Below are positions 57,550-64,000 of a stretch of 64,000 bases of DNA, piece after piece; positions within the stretch are counted from its first letter, which is position 1, and every line of letters starts with the position of its first letter. The notes under the pieces were generated by a model that did not search any database, had not been told where the DNA came from, and saw only the letters and a list, made by a program, of their open reading frames with translations. The stretch is from Elusimicrobiota bacterium (GTDB taxonomy: Bacteria > Elusimicrobiota > Elusimicrobia > FEN-1173). The stretch lies in contig JADKHR010000001.1 of the NCBI GenBank assembly GCA_016721625.1, positions 1,364,001 through 1,428,000 of the forward strand, read 5' to 3'. A program made the position numbers and the translations under genes.

Positions 57550-58646
57550 GAGGCGACCAACCGCTCGTAGAGGGACATGGTTTTTTCCACCATGCTCTCC
57601 AGGGAATAATGGAGGCGAACGTTTTCTCCCGCGGCGCGGGCCATCTCCTGAGCCAAGGTCCGGTCCGCCAGAAGGCGGCGAATGGCCGACGCGAGGGCCC
57701 CCGCGTCCCCCGGTGGAACGAGGAGGCCCGTCTTTCCATCTTTGACGAGTTCCGAATTCCCCCCCACGTCGGTCGCCACGACGGGGACCCCCATGCACAT
57801 GGCTTCCCGAAGCACGCCGGAAAAACCCTCGCCCGCCAAGGACGACAGGACGCTGAGGGTCAAGAGCGATAAAACTTCCGGCATGTCCGTCCGAAAACCG
57901 GCCAGCGTCACGTGCATTTCGATCCCCAGGGCGCGGACTTTTTCCCGGGCTTCCGTTCCGTCCGTATCTTTCCCCACCAGCAGGAAATGGGCGGGGACCC
58001 CGGCGTCGAGGATTTCTTTGGCGGCTTCCAGGAAAAAGGTTTGGCCCTTCCACCAACTGAAGTGGGTGAGGTTTCCGATCACGGGGCGGTCCGTGGGAAG
58101 CTTGAGGTCCCGCCGCAGATAATCCGCCGCCGGACGCGGGGCGAAGCGTTGGACGTCCACCCCGCTGTGGATCACCGTGATTTTGTCGGGGGCCACGCCG
58201 CCGCCGATCAAGACGCGGCGGATGTCCTCCGACACGGCCACATAGGTGCGGATTTTTTTTGTGCGGTATTTCCACTGGCTGAAAACGTTCCACTTTTTGA
58301 GCCGGAACGAAACACGGCGAGAGACCACCAGGCGCGGGACGGGAGCGAAGAGGCCGGCCAGGAGGGCGATGGCGTGGGCGCGGGGATGATGGGCGTGGAC
58401 GACGTCGGGCTTAAAGCGGCGGATGGTCTGCGCCAGCCGCCAGGCCGCGCGAAGGTCGTAGTCTTCCCGGAGCGGGCAAACCGTGACCTCCACCCGGCTT
58501 TCCGGGAGGTGGCGAAGAAGTTCGCTTTCCGGAGGGCAAAAGAGCGCCGCCGCGTGGCCGCGTCGAACCAAACCCACGCACAGGTTCCACAACTGGACCG
58601 TTCCGCCGGACCAGCTCCGACTCTCCGTGACGTGGAGGATCCGCAT
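57546..58646 (-). CDS. GT4-family glycosyltransferase
   Basis: This 366-residue GT-B glycosyltransferase of family 4 has MRILHVTESRSWSGGTVQLW at the N-terminus, DVVHAHHPRAHAIA, the inter-domain NLTHFSWWKGQTFFLEAAKE, and the nucleotide-sugar-binding signature GEGFSGVLREAMCMGVPVVATDVGGNSELV. It is probably cytosolic or membrane-associated and adds a sugar to a lipid carrier or surface glycan; donor and acceptor cannot be told. ATG 58646 lies three bases after the upstream lipoprotein stop. Confidence 0.9.
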   Translation of the reverse strand: MRILHVTESRSWSGGTVQLWNLCVGLVRRGHAAALFCPPESELLRHLPESRVEVTVCPLREDYDLRAAWRLAQTIRRFKPDVVHAHHPRAHAIALLAGLFAPVPRLVVSRRVSFRLKKWNVFSQWKYRTKKIRTYVAVSEDIRRVLIGGGVAPDKITVIHSGVDVQRFAPRPAADYLRRDLKLPTDRPVIGNLTHFSWWKGQTFFLEAAKEILDAGVPAHFLLVGKDTDGTEAREKVRALGIEMHVTLAGFRTDMPEVLSLLTLSVLSSLAGEGFSGVLREAMCMGVPVVATDVGGNSELVKDGKTGLLVPPGDAGALASAIRRLLADRTLAQEMARAAGENVRLHYSLESMVEKTMSLYERLVAS

Positions 58647-58649
58647 GAA

Positions 58650-58862
58650 CTATTGCGGGTCCTGTAGCTCTTGCTGGGTTGAATTTTGGACGGCGATGGC
58701 CTGGTTGGCCTTGGCGGTCACGTCTTTGGCTTTCTCCGTGGCCGTTATCAAGCTTCCCGTGTACCGGGTCACCGTGTTGTCCACCCGGACCTCCGGTTTG
58801 TTTTCTTTTTTACAGCCGGGGAGAAGACCCGCCAGGATGAGGAACAGGAACCCTTTTTTCAC
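58650..58862 (-). CDS. Small lipoprotein
   Basis: This 70-residue protein starts at GTG 58862. It has a lipoprotein signal ending LLPGC and a short mature helix rich in Ala/Thr/Gln (SLITATEKAKDVTAKANQAIAVQ), probably coiled coil. Such Lpp-sized lipoproteins often link or sense the outer membrane. The start lies directly against the stop of the larger lipoprotein gene, and the glycosyltransferase begins three bases after its own stop. Confidence 0.65.
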   Translation of the reverse strand: MKKGFLFLILAGLLPGCKKENKPEVRVDNTVTRYTGSLITATEKAKDVTAKANQAIAVQNSTQQELQDPQ

Positions 58863-60020
58863 TTAATGCCTCCCAGTTTTGACATTGACGGCCGGACTCG
58901 TTCCCACGGTTTCCCAAATGTCTCGGGCGGCCACCCGCAGGCTTAAAGATCCGCGGGGAAGGGAATCCCGCGGTTCGGAAAAAAAGTAGGGGGCGGCAAA
59001 CACCGGCCGCCCCAGGCGGGACCAAATCTTCCCGTCCGTGGAACTTTCGAGCCAGACCGCTTCCACATCGGCTCCCTCCACCGCGGCCCAAACCACCAGA
59101 TGGCTTCCAACGGTGGATCGGTCGGGAGGGAGGCGAAGCGTGACCACCGGCCCGGTGCTTCGCGCGGGAACCAGTTTAAGCGCGACGGCGGGGGAATAGG
59201 ACACGGCCGGGAATTGAAAGGCCTCCGTGCTGGTCCGAGGAGGTTCGCCTTCGGCTTTGTCCCGCCACCAGGCCTGGACCGGACCGCCCGATCGCGCTCC
59301 GGCCAGAACGGGGGAACGATCCTCCCCCTTCAATGTTTCATCGGGGGAAAAAAGCGCGACGAAATTGGGTGTGGCCGAGGAGAGGGCGGGAAGGGGGACC
59401 TCCACCCAGAACCAGCGGGCCTCCCCCACGCCGTCCAGGGGCTGTTTGGGATCGCTCGCCAGGGGAATGTCCTCCGTTCGCGTCAGCGAATACCGCCGGC
59501 TCTGGGGCCAAGAGGGTTCCGGCGAGACGGCCGCGACGATTTCGCCCGGCACCACCCGGCGGTCCCAATCGGGGCGCCCGGGTTTCCGTTCCGTTTTCAT
59601 GGCCCCCAGCTTGGCGCCGATAAAAGCGCGCGCCCAGGGCCCCGCCGGAACGGGTGGGAGGCGCGCCACCCAGCTTCTCCCGTAACCCACGGAAAAACCA
59701 TAGGTTTCCCCGCCGTCGGCCAGAAAACGAAAATCGTTCAAACTGGGCTTGGAGGAAAGGTAGAGCGGCGCTCCCGGCGGGAACCGAGGTTCCGGTTCGG
59801 CGACGGGAGCGGGGGGAACCGCCAGGGTGACCGTGGGAATAGGTTTGGCGGCCAGCGGAGCGGGCTTGGCGGCGGGCCGCGCGGTTTTAGCCGGAGGAAG
59901 GGCCACGGCGCGTTTTCCGGGAGCGGGTTTCGCCGACGGTTTTGGAGGCGGCGCGGTGACGCAGGAGGAAAACAGGACAAAAGCAAACGCCGGAAGTGCG
60001 CGGGGAGCCCACCGTCTCAT
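58863..60020 (-). CDS. Proline/alanine-rich lipoprotein with beta-rich domain
   Basis: This 385-residue protein has a lipoprotein signal (PAFAFVLFSSC) and an extended Pro/Ala/Lys-rich linker (residues ~22-85). A folded region is predicted to be beta-rich (about 90-385), ending with a Fn3- or carbohydrate-binding-like module (VWAAVEGADVEAVWLESSTDGKIWSRLG). Its family is not recognised. Its ATG overlaps the true parB stop (ATGA), so it belongs to the par transcript. The long linker suggests it reaches from the membrane across the periplasm. Confidence 0.65.
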   Translation of the reverse strand: MRRWAPRALPAFAFVLFSSCVTAPPPKPSAKPAPGKRAVALPPAKTARPAAKPAPLAAKPIPTVTLAVPPAPVAEPEPRFPPGAPLYLSSKPSLNDFRFLADGGETYGFSVGYGRSWVARLPPVPAGPWARAFIGAKLGAMKTERKPGRPDWDRRVVPGEIVAAVSPEPSWPQSRRYSLTRTEDIPLASDPKQPLDGVGEARWFWVEVPLPALSSATPNFVALFSPDETLKGEDRSPVLAGARSGGPVQAWWRDKAEGEPPRTSTEAFQFPAVSYSPAVALKLVPARSTGPVVTLRLPPDRSTVGSHLVVWAAVEGADVEAVWLESSTDGKIWSRLGRPVFAAPYFFSEPRDSLPRGSLSLRVAARDIWETVGTSPAVNVKTGRH

Positions 60021-60894
60021 TTGGGGTGCCGTAAAGATTTCAGCTGGCGGACGAGGACGTCCAGATCATCAATGGAATAAAATTCCAGTTTCACCCACCC
60101 TTTGGTTTTCCCCCGCGCGTCCAAAACGACGCGGCGGCCGAGAAGCCGTTGAAGTTCTTCTTCCATGTGGCGGAGATCCGGGTTCTTCCTCTTGGGAACG
60201 CGGACGCGGCCGTCCCGCAGGGCGCCGGCCCAATCCGCCACCAACCGCTCCACCTCCCGAACGGTCAGTTTTCCTGCACCACGCGTTTGCCCAGTTCCTC
60301 CTGCCCGGCCCGGTCCGCGAGGCCCAGGAGGGCCCGGGCGTGGCCTTCGCTCAGGAGGTCCTCCATGAGGGCGTTCCGAAGCATCTGCGGGAGTTCCAAC
60401 AGGCGGAGTTTATTGGCCACGGCCGAACGGCTTTTGCCGAGCCGGCGGGCGGCTTCCTCCTGGGTCAGGCCGGCCTCTTCCATCAACCGCCGAACCGATT
60501 CGGCTTCTTCGATGGGGTTCAGGTCCTCGCGCTGGAGGTTTTCCACCAGCGAAAGCTCGTGGCGTTCCCGCTCGGTGACGGTCCGCACCACGCAGGGCAC
60601 GTCCACCAACCCCGCCATGCGGGAGGCCCTGAGACGCCGTTCCCCGGCCACCAACTCGAATTCGCCGGGCACCGCCGAGGGGGCCACCAGGAGCGGTTGG
60701 GCCAGGCCGTGGATCTTGATCGAGTCGGCCAATTCTTGAAGCGAGTCCGGCGAGAACCGGGTGCGGGGCTGGTACCGGTTGGGGCGGATTTTGTCGATGG
60801 AAATCTTGGAGATGGAACTTTCCGCCGGAGCGTTGTTCCCCATGACGGGTTTCAGCAAGGCTTCCAAGCCACGTCCCAGCGCTTTGTGGGCCAT
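60017..60894 (-). CDS. parB: ParB/Spo0J chromosome-partition protein, interrupted by a one-base frameshift
   Basis: The N-terminal frame has the ParB nuclease-like domain (ISKISIDKIRPNRYQPRTRF, ELVAGERRLRASRMAG, ENLQREDLNPIEEAE) and the helix-turn-helix LTQEEAARRLGKSRSAVANKLRLL. It stops at once after KRVVQEN. The C-terminal dimerisation domain (NPDLRHMEEELQRLLGRRVVL, YSIDDLDVLVRQL) continues in another frame. One extra A in the run at 60269-60272 (TTTT on the plus strand) restores VVQEKLTVREVERLVADW, the usual ParB sequence, giving about 292 residues. ParB binds parS and works with ParA. AAGGAG precedes the ATG. Confidence 0.88.
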
Positions 60895-60904
60895 TCGTTT
60901 CTCC

Positions 60905-61714
60905 TTAAACCGGGGTCGCCTGGGGCTCTTCGAGGGGGACGTGCGGCATTTCGCCGCGCCGTTCCAAGAATTCCTTGGCTAAAGTGAGATAGGCCCCGGC
61001 GCCCGTGGAATGCCGGTCGTAGACCAGGGCAGGCAACCCGTGGCTCGGGGCCTCGGCCAGCCGCACGTTCCGCGGGATGGCGGTGCCGTAAAGTTTCGTG
61101 CCAAAAAATTTCTTGATTTCGGCGTAGACCTGCTGGGACAGGTTCGATCGACCGTCGAACATGGTCACCAGCACGCCCTCCAGTTCCAAGCGGGGGTTCA
61201 ATCCGGCCCGCACCCGGTCGATGGTGTGGACGAGCATGGAGAGCCCCTCCAAGGCGTAGTATTCGCAGGGCATGGGGATCAGCACGGCGTCCGAGGCGGC
61301 CAGGGCGTTCACGGTCAGCAAATTGAGCGCGGGCGGGCAGTCGATGAAAATGTATTTATACACTTTGTGAAACTTCTTCAGGGCGGCGCGCAAGCGGCCT
61401 TCCCGATTCTCCCCGTTGACCAGTTCCAATTCGGCGCCGTAGAGGTCCATGTGAGAGGGCGCCACGTCCAACCATTCCACCCCGCTCTCCTTTAAAATGT
61501 CCTCCAGCGGAGCGCCTTCCAGGAGGACGTGGTGGATGTGCTTGACGAGCCCGTCCCGTTGGATACCCAAACCCGACGTCAAGTTCGCCTGGGGATCGAT
61601 GTCGATCAAAAGGGTTTCTTGCCCCAAATGCGCCAGGGACGCGGCCAGGTTGATGGCGGTGGTGGTCTTCCCCACGCCGCCCTTCTGGTTGGCGATGGAA
61701 ATAACGCGGGCCAT
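60905..61714 (-). CDS. parA: ParA/Soj chromosome-partition ATPase
   Basis: This 269-residue deviant-Walker ATPase has KGGVGKTTTAINLAASLA (residues ~11-28), LLIDIDPQANLTSGLG, and YIFIDCPPALNLLTVNALAASD. It binds DNA as an ATP dimer and is released by ParB, moving the chromosome origin. Chromosomal type is likely by size and by the directly following parB. The start overlaps the stop of the zinc-ribbon gene by one base (TGATG). No parS site was recognised by eye in this window. Confidence 0.95.
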   Translation of the reverse strand: MARVISIANQKGGVGKTTTAINLAASLAHLGQETLLIDIDPQANLTSGLGIQRDGLVKHIHHVLLEGAPLEDILKESGVEWLDVAPSHMDLYGAELELVNGENREGRLRAALKKFHKVYKYIFIDCPPALNLLTVNALAASDAVLIPMPCEYYALEGLSMLVHTIDRVRAGLNPRLELEGVLVTMFDGRSNLSQQVYAEIKKFFGTKLYGTAIPRNVRLAEAPSHGLPALVYDRHSTGAGAYLTLAKEFLERRGEMPHVPLEEPQATPV

Positions 61715-62016
61715 CAGTCCAGGTCCATATCGCGGATCGGGGGCTTTCCCTCGGGATCGTCTTTCGCCCGGCGAAGGAGGTCTTCAAAAGACTTTTTCAA
61801 ACGGTCGGTCTTGGATTTTTCCGACTCGATGGATTGCTGGAAAAGGCTCTCCCGCCGTTGCGGGTCCTGCTGGAGCAAATGAACCGCTTCGTCCATGTCT
61901 TCCACGGGCTTGGGTTTAACCGCTTCCTTATGGCCGACCACCGCCCTCGCCTCGGGGCTGATGGTCAAGGCCGCGTGGCAGTGGGGACACGTCACATCGA
62001 AGGCGGAGGAGCGCAT
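61714..62016 (-). CDS. Small zinc-ribbon protein upstream of parA
   Basis: This 100-residue protein has a short CPHCHAAL motif at residues 10-17, able to hold half of a zinc site, followed by a charged, helical region (ESLFQQSIESEKSKTDRLKKSFEDLLRRAKDD). No family is recognised. It is the first gene of the par transcript, 12 bases after a TATAAT box. Coupling to parA suggests a role in chromosome segregation or its control, but nothing in the sequence proves it. Confidence 0.6.
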   Translation of the reverse strand: MRSSAFDVTCPHCHAALTISPEARAVVGHKEAVKPKPVEDMDEAVHLLQQDPQRRESLFQQSIESEKSKTDRLKKSFEDLLRRAKDDPEGKPPIRDMDLD

Positions 62017-62028
62017 GGGATCGCCCGC

Positions 62029-62037
62029 ATTATACCA
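62029..62037 (-). promoter_or_regulatory. Extended -10 promoter of the par operon
   Basis: TGG-TATAAT on the minus strand is a perfect -10 with extended element, 12 bases before ATG 62016. It lies in the 36-base gap after tonB and would separate par expression from exbB-exbD-tonB. Confidence 0.6.
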
Positions 62038-62052
62038 CAGTCGGGGAGGGGA

Positions 62053-62802
62053 CTATTCTTCCAGGACGAAATCGATCGGTTGGCTGAACTTCACGGCCAC
62101 CACGCGGTCCCCGGCGCGGGCCGGTGAAAAGCGGGCGAGAGATAAAACCTTTTTCGCAGCCGCGTCGAAAAGAGCGCCGGCCGAGGCGCCGATGTCGACG
62201 TTCGATACCTCGCCGTTTCGATTGAGATGGACAAAGGCCACCACATGGCCTTCCCGCCCGGCCAGGCGTTCCTGTTCGGGATAGAAACGGCGAAGATTTT
62301 TAATCAGCTCCTCCCGGTTCAAAAGGCGGGGCCTTTCCGTCAAGTACACCCAGTCCACCTCCCCTTCCCCCCCCGTGCCGAGGCCGCCCGGCCCCTGGCT
62401 TTCCCCCATCACCTCACCGGTTCCCGTGGAGGGAGCCGTGGACTTTGACAGAGGGTTACTGAGGTCCGTGGGGTTCACCAACGTTTTGGTGTTGGCTGTC
62501 GGAAGTGTCCATTCCACCCCCCGGGTGGCGATCCCCCCCCCCGCCTTGGTGGGACCGGGCGTCGGTTTCTCCACCCGGGGCGCCCCGGTGCCGGGGTTAT
62601 TGGATTTCATGGCTTTCCGCGGGTCGGTGGTCAGTCGGTAGGGACGAGTGAGGTCGACTTCAATGGCATCGGGCCGCGCCCAGGAAGGCGTGAAATCCAA
62701 CCCCTCCGGCCGGTGAACCAGAGCCCAATACAACCCGCCGTGGATCAGAACCGAAAGGGCCAGGCCCATTTGGAACGGTGGGACCCGGCGAAACATGTCC
62801 AT
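62053..62802 (-). CDS. tonB: TonB-family energy transducer
   Basis: This 249-residue protein has one N-terminal membrane helix (FQMGLALSVLIHGGLYWALV), including the conserved His that couples to ExbB-ExbD. A Pro/Gly/Thr-rich periplasmic linker follows, and a C-terminal TonB-like domain (GREGHVVAFVHLNRNGEVSNVDI, FDAAAKKVLSLARFSPA). TonB passes inner-membrane proton energy to outer-membrane transporters. ATG 62802 was chosen because GAGG precedes it at 5 bases; the longer frame overlaps exbD. It could equally be TolA-like, but the C-terminal fold favours TonB. Confidence 0.85.
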   Translation of the reverse strand: MDMFRRVPPFQMGLALSVLIHGGLYWALVHRPEGLDFTPSWARPDAIEVDLTRPYRLTTDPRKAMKSNNPGTGAPRVEKPTPGPTKAGGGIATRGVEWTLPTANTKTLVNPTDLSNPLSKSTAPSTGTGEVMGESQGPGGLGTGGEGEVDWVYLTERPRLLNREELIKNLRRFYPEQERLAGREGHVVAFVHLNRNGEVSNVDIGASAGALFDAAAKKVLSLARFSPARAGDRVVAVKFSQPIDFVLEE

Positions 62803-62812
62803 GAGCGCCTCG

Positions 62813-63229
62813 CTATCGAGAAGACGGCGCCTTGGGCCGAACCTCGAGCGCCACCCGTTTGACACCGGCGGCGCGGATGGTATCCAAGAGTTCCACCACC
62901 GCGCCGTAGGGAAGCCCTTCCTCCGCGGCCAAGGTGAGCCGGAGGTCCGGTTCCAGCTTCTGGCGAATCTTTAACTCCTGCGACAAACTGACCAAGGTAA
63001 AAGAGGATTTTTCCAAGAGGATTTTGCGATCCGCCGTGAGGGTGACTTGAAGCGAAGAGGAGGCCTTCTCCCCCGTGGCGGCCCGGGGCACGGAAACGGT
63101 CAACGCCCGGCGGGCGATCAGAGGCGCCGTGGCCATGAAAATGATCAGGAGCACCAGCACCACGTCCACCAGAGGCGTCACGTTGATGCCGGTGATCAAC
63201 CCCTCGGTTTTTTCCTCGGAAGCGCCCAC
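62813..63229 (-). CDS. exbD: ExbD/TolR-family proton-channel protein
   Basis: This 138-residue protein has the ExbD pattern: a short cytoplasmic tail, GINVTPLVDVVLVLLIIFMATAPLIA with the membrane aspartate of PLVD, and a periplasmic domain (LEKSSFTLVSLSQELKIRQ, PYGAVVELLDTIRAAGVKRVAL). The aspartate is the proton-relay residue of the family. GTG 63229 lies one base after the exbB stop and gives the normal length. Confidence 0.92.
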   Translation of the reverse strand: MGASEEKTEGLITGINVTPLVDVVLVLLIIFMATAPLIARRALTVSVPRAATGEKASSSLQVTLTADRKILLEKSSFTLVSLSQELKIRQKLEPDLRLTLAAEEGLPYGAVVELLDTIRAAGVKRVALEVRPKAPSSR

Positions 63230-63230
63230 C

Positions 63231-63887
63231 CTATTTGCGTTCCGGCCCGTGAAGGAGGGAAGGACCGACTTCCTTGAGCGCCGCCAGGAGCCGACGGGAA
63301 AGGGCGTCCGTCTCGGCCAAAAGCTCACCCGAACGTTTCATGAGATAGTTATAGGCCATGACGGCCGGAATAGCCACCAGGAGCCCCACCGCCGTGGCGA
63401 TCAACGCCTCCGAAAGGCCCTGCATCACCACCTCGGGCCCCGCCGTGGCGGAACCCGCCAGGTCGCCAAAGGCCTTGATCACGCCCAGCACGGTGCCGAA
63501 CAACCCCACAAAGGGGGCGTTGTTTCCCAGGGTTCCCAACACCCAGAGGCGTCGTTCCAAAAAGTATTTCCCTTCGATCCGCGCCGCGGCCAGCCGCTCC
63601 TCCACCGCCGCGGCGCCCGCTTCGGGCCGGTCCAGGCCCGCCCGCAGGATGGCCGCGGCCACCCCCTCCGCTTGCGCCACGGACGTGGCCGCCTGGGCCA
63701 CGTTCCCTTGGTTCAAGGACATCGCGGTTTTCTCTTTGAACACGAGAAAAGCCCGGCGTTCCCTCCGTTGGACGACGAAGCGCTCAACGATGACCGCCAC
63801 CGTGAGAACCGAAGCCAAGAGCAAGAGATCGATGACCCACCCGCCGCCGGTCCCGACCAGCGCCTGGAGCGCCGAGGACCCGTTCAT
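63231..63887 (-). CDS. exbB: ExbB/TolQ-family proton-channel protein
   Basis: This 218-residue inner-membrane protein has three helices: an N-terminal one (WVIDLLLLASVLTVAVIVERF) and two within the MotA/TolQ/ExbB domain (APFVGLFGTVLGVIKAF, GLSEALIATAVGLLVAIPAVMAYNYL). It forms the motor with ExbD and drives the TonB-like protein of the same operon. ATG 63887 overlaps the stop of the upstream gene (ATGA). Confidence 0.94.
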   Translation of the reverse strand: MNGSSALQALVGTGGGWVIDLLLLASVLTVAVIVERFVVQRRERRAFLVFKEKTAMSLNQGNVAQAATSVAQAEGVAAAILRAGLDRPEAGAAAVEERLAAARIEGKYFLERRLWVLGTLGNNAPFVGLFGTVLGVIKAFGDLAGSATAGPEVVMQGLSEALIATAVGLLVAIPAVMAYNYLMKRSGELLAETDALSRRLLAALKEVGPSLLHGPERK

Positions 63888-64000
63888 CGAGACATCCGCA
63901 AAACAGCCAAACAGTTTTCCGCGACCACGTGATCCTCCGTTTCCCGATCGAGATTGATCAGCATCCGCTCAAAATCCGCGTCGTCCCCCAGTTGGCCGAG
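63884..64000 (-). CDS. C-terminal end of an unidentified gene upstream of exbB
   Basis: Only 38 residues are visible (LGQLGDDADFERMLINLDRE, then TEDHVVAENCLAVLRMSR), ending in a TGA that overlaps the exbB start. The piece is helical and acidic; it could be the tail of a TPR-type or other soluble protein. Its identity cannot be decided from this fragment. The overlap shows it is co-transcribed with exbB-exbD-tonB. Confidence 0.5.
   Translation of the reverse strand, partial: LGQLGDDADFERMLINLDRETEDHVVAENCLAVLRMSR

Noticed and set aside
60265..60894. A naturally truncated ParB plus a separate small gene at 60017-60253
   Set aside because: The small frame is exactly the missing ParB C-terminal domain, and one base in an A run joins them into the standard sequence.
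60000..62100. parS site near parAB
   Set aside because: No 16-base palindrome close to the TGTTTCACGTGAAACA consensus was seen; only partial matches such as TTTGTGAAAC occur, inside parA.

Overview
The window is GC-rich, densely coded bacterial DNA with a Gram-negative envelope: Pal-like lipoprotein, LspA/Lgt, ExbB-ExbD-TonB, predicted outer-membrane beta-barrels, type IV pilin-like proteins and a PorV/PorQ-like barrel. The PorV-like barrel, FlgD/gliding-type C-terminal domains ('PRIFSPNGDG'), FG-GAP propeller proteins and a giant fused protein containing 'HIQDIHRN' fit Elusimicrobiota or a neighbouring deep lineage such as Omnitrophota. This placement is inference from style only, with modest confidence. 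No rRNA, tRNA, CRISPR or integrase was seen.

Layout. 1-8470: a partial pal-like gene diverges from yggS-proC-yggU-mtnA, followed by ileS-lspA-lgt-rluD. 8559-12628: an A/T-richer operon of three minor-pilin-like proteins. 12738-19974: gmk-rpoZ-coaC-coaB-udg-priA plus a DUF2723/TPR-like membrane protein. 20020-23930 (minus): cysA-cysC-cysH-cysQ-hypothetical. 24227-29554 (minus): a 1775-residue fusion of a ChaN/TIKI-like domain, an inositol-monophosphatase domain and an M50 intramembrane protease. 29963-34113: a GldA/GldF/GldG-like ABC system with a DUF4340 protein. 34267-35981 (minus): a small membrane protein and an aldehyde-dehydrogenase homologue lacking its catalytic residues.

36079-43781 (minus) is the most unusual block. 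It encodes two near-identical small secreted proteins either side of an Ig-like, chaperone-like protein. Then come an Fn3/FlgD-like protein, a mini FlgD-like protein, a PorV-like barrel, a HAMP receptor without an output domain, and a bacteriohemerythrin. Next are nfeD-slipin (44731-46833), thiI (46970-48202, minus) and two secreted FG-GAP proteins (48512-55453). The C-terminal domain of the FG-GAP proteins resembles the small secreted proteins. The right end (minus) holds exbB-exbD-tonB, then a zinc-ribbon gene with parA-parB, two lipoproteins, a glycosyltransferase and two barrels.

Three window-wide patterns matter. Five genes (cysH, cysA, the chaperone-like gene, one copy of the secreted protein, parB) are broken by one-base contractions in homopolymers; residual read error is the simplest explanation, and corrected spans are given. 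Many transcription units have a TAGAAT-type -10 box only 6-14 bases before the start codon, suggesting leaderless or very short-leader mRNAs. REP/REPIN-like palindromes are scattered between genes; one supplies the stop codon of thiI and one lies inside the 1775-residue gene.
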